NCBI GenBank assembly: GCA_013289195.1
Contig: JABDAI010000014.1
Location: forward strand, 1 to 26,806
Origin: Verrucomicrobiota bacterium
GTDB lineage: Bacteria; Verrucomicrobiota; Verrucomicrobiae; Opitutales; CG1-02-43-26
Direction of reading: 5' to 3'
Length of the DNA: 26,806 bases
Below are positions 1-7,204 of the stretch, piece after piece (the first letter of the stretch is position 1; each line of letters begins with the position of its first letter). The position numbers and the translations under genes are program-made. The notes under the pieces are model-generated. The model saw nothing but the letters and a program-made list of their open reading frames with translations. It searched no databases and was not told the DNA's origin.

Positions 1-202
1 TTGGACCAAGCCCTTGCATTTCCCAATTTCGCATTAAACCACCACTTCTTTGCTGAATACTTCTAGCCCAAACAAAATAGTCAGTCTTGTTGTCGAGAGT
101 TAAGTTAGTAGCATTATTATCTAAGGCTGCTGCTAACATTTGGCTCGAAATCACTAGAACACCTATTAGCACCAATAAGAATTGTTTTGTTATTTTATTC
201 AT
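1..202 (-). CDS. Secreted protein of unknown function, C-terminally cut by window edge
   Basis: The reading frame opens at the ATG whose complement is at 200-202 and is still open at base 1, giving about 67 residues. It starts MNKITKQFLLVLIGVLVI, a typical Sec signal peptide (two lysines, then a hydrophobic stretch), with likely cleavage near LAAA around residues 24-27. The mature part has an N-K-T-D-Y-F-V-W block that matches N-M-T-D-Y-F-V-W in the next gene (609-1163), and the signal peptides are nearly identical (MNKITKQ in both). The two are therefore tandem paralogs exported to the periplasm or outside. No catalytic motif is visible and I do not recognise the family. The upstream Shine-Dalgarno is weak. 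Being real is well supported by the paralogy; function is unknown. Confidence 0.75.
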   Translation of the reverse strand, partial: MNKITKQFLLVLIGVLVISSQMLAAALDNNATNLTLDNKTDYFVWARSIQQRSGGLMRNWEMQGLGP

Positions 203-438
203 AATTTTCTAAAATTAATTATTCTGTTTTTATCTATCTTTTTTATCTATCTATATATTAATTTAATAAAATAATATAATATTACCTAAGCCTACACCTT
301 TTTCTTATAAAAAACAAATTTTTTGTTAAAATTTGAAAAAATTCATAAATTGTTTACTATAAAAATAGTATAGTGCTAATTACATAATATATTAGAAGGA
401 TAGATTACAAACGACTTGACCCAACCAAGATTATTCTT

Positions 439-537
439 CTACAAGTGGAAAGTTTTTAACTTGCATTCGAGATAGAAAACTATAAAAAAAAGCAAACGAT
501 CCTGGTGGGGAATACATTCTCGATACCTTGGCCTCAT
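439..537 (-). pseudogene. Probable transposase N-terminal stub (IS1182-like)
   Basis: A strong ribosome binding site (GGAGG, five bases) precedes an ATG at 537. The frame reads MRPRYRECIPHQDRLL and then loses resemblance to anything, stopping after 32 residues. The first 15 or so residues recall the start of IS1182-type DDE transposases, which often open with a short R-x-R-Y/F-x-x-x-x-R/H-x-Q-x-x-L-L pattern. I read it as the 5' end of an insertion sequence whose body was deleted. The family call comes from memory of the pattern only. The rest of 203-608 holds AT-rich leader sequence and no other gene that I can support. Confidence 0.35.
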
Positions 538-579
538 AAAAACCTCCAAAATTTTGGGTGGCTAAAAATTCTTATTCGT

Positions 580-605
580 TAAAAACTGCTTATTTACAAA
601 TCAGT
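580..605 (-). terminator. Weak hairpin terminator after the 609-1163 gene
   Basis: On the minus strand, just after the stop of the secreted-protein gene, ACTGATTT and AAAT..CAGT can pair with a small bulge and are followed by five T residues. The stem is short and AT-rich, so termination would be inefficient. Seen by eye; no folding energy was calculated. Confidence 0.3.
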
Positions 606-608
606 ACC

Positions 609-1163
609 CTATTTTTTCTGCCAGTACGCATTTGCAGTAATTGTAACAAAATAGTCGTAGTAGGTATCTTTTTCTCCATCCGCGGAACTGATTTCCTTCG
701 GTTCGGTTTCTATATTTACTTCAATTTCTACTTTTTTATCTCCAAGGTCCATTTCCTTAGCTATTTTCTTAGGACTATTTGGTGAAAGTTCAAAATTGAT
801 GCTTTGGCTTGTCTCGGGTGTATTGCCATTAAGCCCAAAAAGAAGTTTAGCAGTAACTGCAGGAGCAGGTCCCTTCTTAAAACGCTCATCACGGCTTATT
901 GCCTCCTCAGAAACCCAGCGGTGCAAGGGAACAATGTCTTTACTGTTTGGCTGAATTCCCTTTCCTTGCGACATTCCCCATTCACGCGGCCCGAAGCCGA
1001 CATTTTTTTGCTTAATATCTTTTATCCAAACAAAATAATCCGTCATGTTATTAATTTTTATGTTAGTTACTGCATTTGGATCTATCTCTGCTGCTGTCAA
1101 TTGGCTTAAAATTGTCAGAATACTTATTATTATCAATGATAATTGCTTTGTTATTTTATTCAT
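609..1163 (-). CDS. Secreted protein of unknown function, tandem paralog of the 1-202 gene
   Basis: This 184-residue protein begins with MNKITKQLSLIIISILTI and a run ending LTAAE, a clear Sec signal peptide with probable cleavage after residue 24 or 25. The ATG has AAGGA seven bases upstream. The mature region carries N-M-T-D-Y-F-V-W at about 39-46, matching the gene to the left, and later stretches (for example K-V-E-I-E-V-N-I-E-T-E) look like alternating beta strands, suggesting a small beta-sandwich. There are no cysteines, no lipobox and no catalytic signature. The gene sits downstream of the pseudopilin operon on the same strand but is separated from it by a foldback element, so co-transcription is doubtful. 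The family is not recognised. A periplasmic or surface role is inferred only from the signal peptide. Confidence 0.8.
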   Translation of the reverse strand: MNKITKQLSLIIISILTILSQLTAAEIDPNAVTNIKINNMTDYFVWIKDIKQKNVGFGPREWGMSQGKGIQPNSKDIVPLHRWVSEEAISRDERFKKGPAPAVTAKLLFGLNGNTPETSQSINFELSPNSPKKIAKEMDLGDKKVEIEVNIETEPKEISSADGEKDTYYDYFVTITANAYWQKK

Positions 1164-1284
1164 AATTTTTCCTTATTTAATTACTATTTTTTTACTAAAT
1201 ATTTTTATCTAATTTATATTTAAAATTATAACATTTATTAAAAAAACGCAAAATAACATAAAAAATAATTTAATATTTATAAAA

Positions 1285-1429
1285 TAGACTTCTTTCGAAA
1301 CTAAGTATTTTGCTCTATAGCAAGGAAACAATTTGTAAGGGACCGGAGTGTATACAAAAATACATGAGGATCCCGAATAAATTTTTGACGCCGCTAGAGA
1401 GCAAAAGAGTTGGTTTCGAAAGAAGTCTA
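1285..1429. mobile_element. 145-bp foldback element (MITE-like, IS5-type ends)
   Basis: The ends are a perfect 17-bp inverted repeat: TAGACTTCTTTCGAAAC at 1285-1301 and its complement at 1413-1429. Complementarity continues inward imperfectly: TTTGCTCTATAGC pairs with GCTAGAGAGCAAA, and GGGACCGGAGTGTAT with ATACATGAGGATCCC, so almost the whole element can fold into one long hairpin. It has no transposase. TA at each outer edge could be part of a target duplication. The end sequence resembles the ends of some IS5-family elements, which is recollection rather than a search. It lies immediately 3' of the last pseudopilin gene. It is probably mobilised in trans, or is the remnant of an internally deleted element. 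Confidence 0.75.
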
Positions 1430-1468
1430 ATAAATAAATTTTTAAATTGAATACTGTATTTATGTTTA

Positions 1469-2080
1469 TCATAAACTGCTCACCCCTACCAACACAATTC
1501 TCCTACTTAACTTCTTATTCCTGGCACCCATCACCCCAATCTCCGCACTAATCGCCGTTCCTAAAAACGGCACCTTTTTTGTCCATTCAACCATTCCATC
1601 CAAGTTTATATATAAAAATTCTACTGTTAAACCCTTAACATCTTTGGCCACTCTATTTGATAATTTTGGGACATTTTTGGCCGAAATTCCTTTAAGAGAC
1701 ATCCCTATTTCCTCCAAAGCCTCAGTCACATCGTACTTTCTTCCAATACTTTCAATATAGCGATAGAGTCCCTCTTCGCCCATTTCATACACAATTGCAT
1801 TTGGAAATTCTGTTTTCCCGTAAGAATAAAAACACCATCGAATCCGTCCATGCCCCAAATTATATATCCAATAATAAGGTAATGAAGTCTCTAAATCCTT
1901 CTCTATTATATCTAATGCTAATATCAAATCGTTATCCTGGCTTATTTTCTTCGCAGATCTCTCCCAAGTGCCCACAACCTGACTGCTCATTTTCAGCACA
2001 ATATAACATATCATTAACATAATCGATGCAACGATTAAAACCTCCAATAACGTAAATCCTGCCTGACCTTTTAATTTCAT
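1469..2080 (-). CDS. Type II secretion pseudopilin, GspJ-like
   Basis: The product is 203 residues. It begins MKLKGQAGFTLLEVLIVASI, a class III prepilin leader: cleavage is expected after Gly8, giving Phe at +1 and the conserved Glu at +5, followed by a hydrophobic helix to about residue 32. The position as the last of four pseudopilin genes, the length near 200 and the longer globular part all fit the minor pseudopilin GspJ, which with GspI and GspK caps the pseudopilus. The start overlaps the stop of the preceding gene by four bases (2077-2080), indicating translational coupling. No GspK gene follows; a foldback element and AT-rich sequence come next. A type IV pilus minor pilin is the main alternative. 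Confidence 0.8.
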   Translation of the reverse strand: MKLKGQAGFTLLEVLIVASIMLMICYIVLKMSSQVVGTWERSAKKISQDNDLILALDIIEKDLETSLPYYWIYNLGHGRIRWCFYSYGKTEFPNAIVYEMGEEGLYRYIESIGRKYDVTEALEEIGMSLKGISAKNVPKLSNRVAKDVKGLTVEFLYINLDGMVEWTKKVPFLGTAISAEIGVMGARNKKLSRRIVLVGVSSL

Positions 2081-2541
2081 CGATTTTTAATGACAACGTA
2101 ATTACGACCTTTGCTTTGATTCTCTCTGGATTGACCTCCTTTATTGATTTCCACCCATATAGCAAAATAACTCTTATCATAATCCAATGGTCCACATGAC
2201 ATTATATCAGTCATTTTAGAAGGGAATAACTGTGCCTTAATTATTTTACTACTCCCTTGAGCTTCATCGAAAATATTGCACACCTCTTGTTTTCCATCAC
2301 AATCTTCATAAAAATAAAAAGTTTCTTCTTTTTTAGTCATATTATATATTTCATCAAAAGAACGCATTTGGATAAAAGTATCTACCTTCCTTTTAACATC
2401 CTCAAACTCGCTCATCGCTTCTAAATCCCTTACTTGCGACAAAATCGGCGTAAATAACCCCAAAAGACACAATACTCCGCAACCGATTATCCCAACAGCT
2501 AAAACTACCTCAATTAATGAAAACCCCTGTTCCCCTTGCAT
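2077..2541 (-). CDS. Type II secretion pseudopilin, GspI-like
   Basis: This 154-residue protein begins MQGEQGFSLIEVVLAVGIIG. Prepilin peptidase would cut after Gly6, leaving Phe +1 and Glu +5, then a hydrophobic helix to about residue 30 that later inserts in the inner membrane and packs into the pseudopilus core. GspI normally has a short leader and the F-S/T-L-x-E-V start seen here. Its ATG follows directly on the TAA of the upstream gene, and its own stop overlaps the GspJ-like start by four bases, so the genes form a tight operon. The globular part has three cysteines in the middle (D-C-D, V-C-N, S-C-G), which is unremarkable. Assignment to GspI rests on order and size. Confidence 0.78.
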   Translation of the reverse strand: MQGEQGFSLIEVVLAVGIIGCGVLCLLGLFTPILSQVRDLEAMSEFEDVKRKVDTFIQMRSFDEIYNMTKKEETFYFYEDCDGKQEVCNIFDEAQGSSKIIKAQLFPSKMTDIMSCGPLDYDKSYFAIWVEINKGGQSRENQSKGRNYVVIKNR

Positions 2542-3006
2542 TTAATCAAAATCAAAATTCACCCTTTTAGTTTTATCCTCTGATAAAACTAAAGACATTC
2601 CACAAGATCTATGTTTCGAATTATCAATTTCAATAAAATCCCACAATTCTCCTTCCACTGTCATTTGCTTACACGCTTCCATATAAACATCCACTCCCTC
2701 TGGCAATAACTCATACATAGAACTATTTTCCGTCTTAAGACAAATTAATCGTCTATCATACTTATGCACCATAATATTGACAGAGCCATCTTCCAAAATG
2801 GCAATTCTTCGTCCTATTTTTAGCAATTTCAAAATGATATCCTCTCCTCTTTTTAGCGGATCTATCGCCTTCTCTTTAAATCCATACACAACAGAAAAAC
2901 TCAAAACTCCTATTAATGCAATCACCATCAATAATTCCAATAATGTAAACCCATACCTAGTTCTACTTCCCATATTCTTCCTATCTCCAACTTTCAATAT
3001 CTTCAT
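2542..3006 (-). CDS. Type II secretion pseudopilin, GspH-like
   Basis: The frame is open further upstream to 3054, but the ATG at 3006 is preceded by GAAGGAG at ideal spacing, so I start there, giving 154 residues. A later ATG at 2973 (AGGAAG upstream) is a second candidate. The leader ends R-Y-G, then F-T-L-L-E-L starts the mature helix, with the required Gly -1, Phe +1 and Glu +5. Family GspH proteins are about 150-190 residues and sit between G and I, as here. The gene overlaps the end of the GspG-like gene by 26 bases. GspH is a minor pseudopilin of the upper pseudopilus. No further motif supports H over any other minor pilin. Confidence 0.78.
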   Translation of the reverse strand: MKILKVGDRKNMGSRTRYGFTLLELLMVIALIGVLSFSVVYGFKEKAIDPLKRGEDIILKLLKIGRRIAILEDGSVNIMVHKYDRRLICLKTENSSMYELLPEGVDVYMEACKQMTVEGELWDFIEIDNSKHRSCGMSLVLSEDKTKRVNFDFD

Positions 3007-3541
3007 ACTTTTCTCCTTCTTTATTTCTGGAATAGATACCAATTTTAGCAGCAACCTTCTTATCTTTAATCTTCAATAACCCTAGCTGCTGAGTATCTGC
3101 AATAATACAAATATCTGAATTACCAAAAGCATCGACAATCAATCCTTGGTCATTAAACTCAGTCCTATCAAAGTGATAAAATACTATTCCCTTTGGATTT
3201 AATTTCTGCCGCTCACGAGCCGTCATATCTTTGTATTCAGGATAGACTCCATGCCCGGACAAAGCTTTTACAAAATCTGCACTATATGCAGTAAGATTGA
3301 CTTCATCTTTATCATAAAAAAACCAAGGATACTGTCCATATTCATGAAAATACTTTTCTAAAGCAAAAATATATTGATAAAATTGCGCTTTAGTTTGGGT
3401 CCTTAAAGAAGATTTTCTAACCATACCCATTGTCGGCAATAACAATCCCATTAAGATCCCTACAATCCCAATAACACAAAGTACTTCAATCAATGTGAAA
3501 GCATTTTCTCTTTTAATCTTTTCCCAAGCTCGAAAAATCAT
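2981..3541 (-). CDS. Type II secretion major pseudopilin, GspG-like
   Basis: The product has 186 residues and begins MIFRAWEKIKRENAFTLIEV, followed by a hydrophobic helix to about residue 36. Phe +1 and Glu +5 are present, but the residue before the cut is Ala (N-A-F-T-L) where Gly is nearly invariant. The C-terminal part has D-A-F-G-N at about residues 139-143, comparable to the D-P-W-G-N segment of GspG proteins, plus an early F-Y-Q-Y-I-F-A-L-E-K-Y-F helix, so this is probably the major pseudopilin. It is first in a four-gene operon with the GspH, I and J-like genes. No obvious ribosome binding site precedes the ATG; a TTGACA lies about 30 bases upstream, which could give a nearly leaderless transcript. 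Confidence 0.78.
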   Translation of the reverse strand: MIFRAWEKIKRENAFTLIEVLCVIGIVGILMGLLLPTMGMVRKSSLRTQTKAQFYQYIFALEKYFHEYGQYPWFFYDKDEVNLTAYSADFVKALSGHGVYPEYKDMTARERQKLNPKGIVFYHFDRTEFNDQGLIVDAFGNSDICIIADTQQLGLLKIKDKKVAAKIGIYSRNKEGEKYEDIESWR

Positions 3542-3547
3542 CCAAAA

Positions 3548-3576
3548 ATGCTTACAATATCACGGAATATTGTCAA
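3548..3576 (-). promoter_or_regulatory. Possible operon promoter with palindrome
   Basis: On the minus strand a perfect TTGACA (3571-3576) overlaps an inverted repeat, ACAATAT-6 bp-ATATTGT (3554-3573). No good -10 hexamer follows at 16-18 bp (TAAGCA is the best). The palindrome could be an operator for the pseudopilin operon or a weak stem after the 3595 gene. It is supported only by its symmetry. Confidence 0.3.
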
Positions 3577-3594
3577 TTTTTGAAATAAGAAATA

Positions 3595-4332
3595 TCACTT
3601 TTTCTCTGAAACTTTATTTGGGTGTTCTTCGTCATATTCCTTCTTAATTGCCTTTAACCATTTTTGCGCGGCTTGTTTATTAATTTTCAATGAAAAAGCT
3701 ATAAAAGATAATTTTTGATTATATTCAATTCTTTTTTCAGAATCATGTTGAAGTGGTGGATTAATTGCTACAGTTTCTAACCAGTTTGCTAATTCTTGAC
3801 GATCTACATTCACTTTTTTGCCGCCACCGCCTTGAACATCCCTTTTTTCTAATTCATCAGCTATCATTTTTGCAAGACCAGTCTTTGCACCCCCATCAAA
3901 CCATTCAGCCTTTTTACGTAAAATCCAATTTACAAAACTTTCAGTTACTGTCATTTCTTCATTATAGTCTTCAGCCCAATTTTGATATGAGATAGCGAAT
4001 TTTTGGATATATTGTGTATCTCCTGTGCCAAAAAATGGAAAATCTGTTTTTTCAAGTTTGGAATTTACATTTTGTAGCTTTGGCCGCGGTGGCGATTCAT
4101 CGATCTTATGCCTCACTACTCGGGGCAAATCTTTTATTACTTTTTCGATACTAGTTTCCTTATTTACGGACTCTCTAATCTTTGATTTCATATCTTTTTG
4201 CTCAGGCAGCTGTTGAACATCCTTCAATTCTCCCTCAACTTCCATGTGCCCTATTGGCCGTTCGGTCTTCTGCTGCTTATCACCCGGTGTTATTATTTTG
4301 TTAGCTGCTTTACCTAATCCTATTTCTCTCAT
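3595..4332 (-). CDS. Unknown ~245-aa protein, copy 1 of a duplicated module
   Basis: This protein has 245 residues, is charged and has no signal peptide or membrane segment. It is a close paralog of the gene at 4933-5691. The C-terminal 90 residues are nearly identical, including V-Q-G-G-G-G-K-K-V-N, D-R-Q-E-L-A-N-W-L-E-T-V, H-D-S-E-K-R-I-E-Y and A-I-K-K-E-Y-D-E, and even the sequence past the stop codon is shared. The first 130 residues are more divergent and low in complexity. The N-terminus carries P-I-G-H-M-E-V-E-G-E...V-Q-Q-L-P-E-Q, a motif also present in the two neighbouring small proteins. The helical, conserved C-terminus looks like a folded domain on a disordered leader. I do not recognise the family. 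It is probably co-transcribed with its neighbours upstream. Confidence 0.75.
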   Translation of the reverse strand: MREIGLGKAANKIITPGDKQQKTERPIGHMEVEGELKDVQQLPEQKDMKSKIRESVNKETSIEKVIKDLPRVVRHKIDESPPRPKLQNVNSKLEKTDFPFFGTGDTQYIQKFAISYQNWAEDYNEEMTVTESFVNWILRKKAEWFDGGAKTGLAKMIADELEKRDVQGGGGKKVNVDRQELANWLETVAINPPLQHDSEKRIEYNQKLSFIAFSLKINKQAAQKWLKAIKKEYDEEHPNKVSEKK

Positions 4333-4470
4333 TTTATTTTCCCTCTATTTTTATTTATTATATCATTAATTAAAAGTATATCTATTTTATATATTACTAT
4401 TTATAAAAAACAAAACATAATATACTAATGAAATAGTTATAAAAAATAATTACCCTCAATGACACGTAAA

Positions 4471-4548
4471 TCACGATTTAGATGTTCAAAATACCAATAT
4501 TTACTCCACTAATAATTAAAAAGATTCTTAATTTTCTCATAAAAATAA
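4471..4548 (+). pseudogene. corA internal fragment (duplication scar)
   Basis: This noncoding stretch aligns with the intact corA at about 6658-6737 (codons 155-181) with only a small deletion and scattered substitutions; for example CGATTTAGATGTTCAAAA matches TGATTTAGATGCTCAAAA, and CCACTAATAAT is identical. It has no start and covers less than a tenth of the gene. Its right end overlaps the last codons of the small gene at 4537-4746, supplying that gene's stop codon. It is a leftover from duplication or rearrangement involving the corA neighbourhood. Confidence 0.8.
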
Positions 4549-4746
4549 CCTGCGAATAGGTTGAGAAGCTGTTTGCTGTGCCTTTATCTCTTGCTTGATA
4601 TCAGGTTGCTTTGTTTCTTGAACTTTTTTTGGAGGACCAGTTTTGGAAGGCATAGTACCTTGTACTGCGGATTTCAGTATATCTATTCCGCCAATCGGCC
4701 TCCAACCTCTCGTAGATATATTATCTTTTCCACTTACATTTGCCAT
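4537..4746 (-). CDS. Small basic protein of unknown function, module copy 1
   Basis: The product has 69 residues, no signal peptide, and is rich in Lys, Gln, Pro and Thr, so it is probably disordered. It aligns with the 67-residue product at 5727-5930 through P-I-G, Q-G-T-M and a K-x-V-Q-x-T-x-Q-P segment. The P-I-G and V-Q-Q motifs recur in the N-termini of the adjacent ~250-residue proteins, suggesting a common N-terminal module. GAGG lies upstream of the ATG at good spacing. The last four residues (R-L-F-L) and stop derive from the corA fragment at 4471-4548, so the natural C-terminus was replaced. Being real is supported by the paralogy; function is unknown. Confidence 0.6.
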   Translation of the reverse strand: MANVSGKDNISTRGWRPIGGIDILKSAVQGTMPSKTGPPKKVQETKQPDIKQEIKAQQTASQPIRRLFL

Positions 4747-4932
4747 ATTATTTCCTCATTTAAAATTAAATCTCTCTAATACTAAATATATTTCTAATTT
4801 TAAAATACTCAAATTTCTTAACGAAAAAACCTCATTTTATTAAATAAACTTAATAAATTAATAACCAAACTAATTAATTTAATTAATCTCAAGTCTCATC
4901 CGCCTTCCTGCTTTAATCGGAAATAAGAAATA

Positions 4933-5691
4933 TCACTTTTTCTCTGAAGCTTTATTTGGGTGTTTTTCGTCATACTCCTTCTTAATTGCCTTTAACCATT
5001 CTTGCACGACTTCTTTATTAGTTTTCAATGAAAAAGCTATAAAAGATAATTTTCCCTCATATTCGATTCTTTTTTCAGAATCATGTTGAGATGGTGGATT
5101 AATTGCTACAGTTTCTAACCAGTTTGCTAATTCTTGACGATCTATATTCACTTTTTTGCCGCCACCGCCTTGAACATCCCATTTTTCTAATTCCTGTGCC
5201 ATCATGTTTGCAAGACCAGTCTTTACACCTCCTGTAGACCATTCGGCCTTTGTAATTAAAATCCCAGCTTCAATTCTTTCAGTTATTGTCATTTTTTTGT
5301 GAAAATCCTCATCTCCTCGATATAAGATACCGAATTGTTGGATATATTTTGTATCTCCTCCGCCCAAAAATGGAAAATCCGTTTTGTCCGTTTTTCCAAG
5401 TTCGGGATTTACATTTTGCGGTATCGTTCGCTCTGGTGGAATATGAATCTGATCCTTCACCAGTACTTTAGGCAGATTTTTCATTATTTCTTCAATAGAA
5501 GAAGCCTCTTGAGTTTTCTTCCTCGACTCTTGAACCATTGTCTTCAAATCATCTTGCTCTGGCAGTTGTCGAACAACCATCGACTCACCTCCAACCTCTA
5601 TGTGCCCTTTTGGAAGTTCTGTCTTCGATTGTTCTTCGCCTGGTTTTGTACTTTTTCTACCCGGTTCACCTGTTGATCTTATTTCTCTCAT
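4933..5691 (-). CDS. Unknown ~252-aa protein, copy 2 of a duplicated module
   Basis: This 252-residue protein is the paralog of 3595-4332. Identity is greatest after about residue 150 (E-K-W-D-V-Q-G-G-G-G-K-K-V-N, E-L-A-N-W-L-E-T-V-A-I-N-P-P, H-P-N-K-A-S-E-K-K at the end). The N-terminal half keeps P-K-G-H-I-E-V-G-G-E and V-R-Q-L-P-E-Q-D-D, and shares T-D-F-P-F and G-D-T-K-Y-I-Q with its twin. No signal peptide, membrane segment or known catalytic motif is visible. It lies 35 bases downstream of the small gene 5727-5930 and is likely co-transcribed with it. The divergence pattern, loose N-terminus and constrained C-terminus, is common in secreted effectors and in proteins with adaptor tails, but no function can be assigned. 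Confidence 0.75.
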   Translation of the reverse strand: MREIRSTGEPGRKSTKPGEEQSKTELPKGHIEVGGESMVVRQLPEQDDLKTMVQESRKKTQEASSIEEIMKNLPKVLVKDQIHIPPERTIPQNVNPELGKTDKTDFPFLGGGDTKYIQQFGILYRGDEDFHKKMTITERIEAGILITKAEWSTGGVKTGLANMMAQELEKWDVQGGGGKKVNIDRQELANWLETVAINPPSQHDSEKRIEYEGKLSFIAFSLKTNKEVVQEWLKAIKKEYDEKHPNKASEKK

Positions 5692-5726
5692 TTTATTCCT
5701 ACCTCTTTATCGGTTGTTAGATTCTT

Positions 5727-5930
5727 TCAAGTACGCTTCGTTGCCTGCTTTGCCTGCTCCATCTTTCGTTTTGCAGTAGGTTGCTCAGTTTGTTGAACTG
5801 CTTTTTGAGAACCACTCTTGACCTGCATGGTGCCTTTTGGCTTTGCGTGTCCTATTGGTTTCATTAAATCTACTGCACCCGGGGGCGGACCCTTCCGAGG
5901 TACATGTACTATATTTTTTGATTTATCCAT
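5727..5930 (-). CDS. Small basic protein of unknown function, module copy 2
   Basis: The 67-residue product is very basic (ending K-Q-A-T-K-R-T), rich in Pro, Gln and Lys and predicted to be disordered. AAAGGA sits upstream of the ATG. It contains K-P-I-G-H-A-K-P-K-G-T-M, which resembles P-I-G-H-M-E-V-E-G-E in the 3595 product and P-I-G...Q-G-T-M in the small paralog at 4537-4746. Its first four residues, M-D-K-S, also start the CC2 protein. It is first in the predicted small-large gene pair and has its own promoter-like element at 5977-6004. A chaperone-like or DNA-binding role could be imagined from the charge, but nothing in the sequence proves either. Confidence 0.65.
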   Translation of the reverse strand: MDKSKNIVHVPRKGPPPGAVDLMKPIGHAKPKGTMQVKSGSQKAVQQTEQPTAKRKMEQAKQATKRT

Positions 5931-5976
5931 ATATTTCCTTTCTTTAAGTTTAATTAAATGCTCCTATTATTCAATA

Positions 5977-6004
5977 TATATATAATTTAATCAAAAATCA
6001 AATT
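5977..6004 (-). promoter_or_regulatory. Promoter-like element of the small/large module
   Basis: AATTTGATTTTT begins at 6004 on the minus strand, and TATATA follows 16 bp after the AATTTG. The upstream box is the same as that found before five coiled-coil genes to the right, which have TATTAT-like sequences at 17 bp. Shared wording suggests shared regulation. Confidence 0.4.
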
Positions 6005-6193
6005 ACTTAAAAAAATACTACTATTATCACAACAAATTTATAATAGTAAACTTAAATAATAACTAAATTATTAAAATTTATCTTTCTTTTTAAATTCTTA
6101 AAATCCTCTTAAAATCGATATTGAAATTCCTTATTATTTTTATTAAATTAAATTTATACCCTCACTTCATTCTGCAAAGTTCAATCTAGACCC

Positions 6194-7174
6194 ATGGTAA
6201 TATACACCCTAGAAAACCAAACCATTAATAAGCACTCCTTCACATTAGACGGCATTATTCCTGCTAATACGGTTTGGATCGACCTCATTAACGTCACAGA
6301 AGCCGAAGAACAAAAACTCGAGAAATTACTGCAAATCAACGTCCCAACCCCCGAGGAAACTAGAAATGTTTCCGTCTCCAATCGACTTTACGAAGAAGAT
6401 AATGCTATTTACATGTCCATCACTTCTTTTATCAATCAAGATAAGAACATCGATGAACTCAAACCTGAAGTCATTACCTTCATCGTCACAAAAGGCATAT
6501 TGATTACTTCAAGAGATACAGACTTCAATCTCTTTGGCCCTCACTTTACTGCCTATTCTCGCAAGTTAACCTCTACAGAAAATATTGCTCTCAACTTACT
6601 CCTCATGTTTCTTGAAAATATCATCAATGAAACGGCCGCAATTCTCGAACAAATAGGTCATGATTTAGATGCTCAAAATACCAATATACTTAATTCCACT
6701 AATAATCAAAAAGATCCTCAATTTTCCCATAAAAATATTCTTCGCGAAATTACTATCTCCGGAAATACCGTTTCAAAAGTCCGTGAAAGCTTAACCAGCT
6801 TCAACCGCATGGCTATATTTCTCATCCAAAGTACCTTCACTGATAAAAAACCAAAAATTCTTGGACATCTCAAAAATATCTTATCCGATATCTCGGCCCT
6901 CAATGATCACGCTACTTTTATTTCAAGTAAAATCATTTTCCTACTCGATGCAACGTTAGGCCAAATCAATATCGAACAGACAAATATCATCAAAATCTTC
7001 TCCCTCGTCTCTGTAGTCTTCCTGCCCCCACTCCTAATCGCTAGCATCTATGGCATGAACTTCAAATTCATTCCAGAACTCGATTGGGTTATCTCCTATC
7101 CCCTAATCCTTATTCTTATGGTTCTATCCTCCTGGTTACCCTACAGATATTTCAAAAGAAAAAAGTGGTTTTGA
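6194..7174 (+). CDS. corA: CorA-type Mg2+/divalent cation channel
   Basis: This is a full-length CorA (326 residues). The N-terminal half is the cytosolic funnel. The long alpha-helical region around 140-250 leads into transmembrane helix 1 (about 264-285), which ends in the signature Y-G-M-N (286-289), followed by the periplasmic loop F-K-F-I-P-E-L-D-W and transmembrane helix 2 (about 299-317). The end is basic (K-R-K-K-W-F), as usual. Family members form pentamers in the inner membrane that admit Mg2+ and sometimes Co2+ or Ni2+. It lies 30 bases before rtcB and is probably co-transcribed. A fragment of the same gene is found at 4471-4548. The gene is on the strand opposite most neighbours and is rich in C-ending codons. 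Confidence 0.95.
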   Translation: MVIYTLENQTINKHSFTLDGIIPANTVWIDLINVTEAEEQKLEKLLQINVPTPEETRNVSVSNRLYEEDNAIYMSITSFINQDKNIDELKPEVITFIVTKGILITSRDTDFNLFGPHFTAYSRKLTSTENIALNLLLMFLENIINETAAILEQIGHDLDAQNTNILNSTNNQKDPQFSHKNILREITISGNTVSKVRESLTSFNRMAIFLIQSTFTDKKPKILGHLKNILSDISALNDHATFISSKIIFLLDATLGQINIEQTNIIKIFSLVSVVFLPPLLIASIYGMNFKFIPELDWVISYPLILILMVLSSWLPYRYFKRKKWF

Positions 7175-7204
7175 GGAGAAAACTTTGTTAGCCTCATAAT
7201 TACT

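Noticed and set aside
380..575. A region with several short inverted repeats (for example GGGGAAT..ATTCTC) that could be a structured RNA such as 6S.
   Set aside because: No conserved RNA core could be identified, and the minus-strand transposase-like start with GGAGG explains part of the conservation better.
1209..1472. An 87-codon minus-strand frame starting in an ATGA overlap with the GspJ-like stop, which might suggest a coupled next gene.
   Set aside because: Most of it is the foldback element read through, plus AT-rich flank; there is no pseudopilin or other family pattern.
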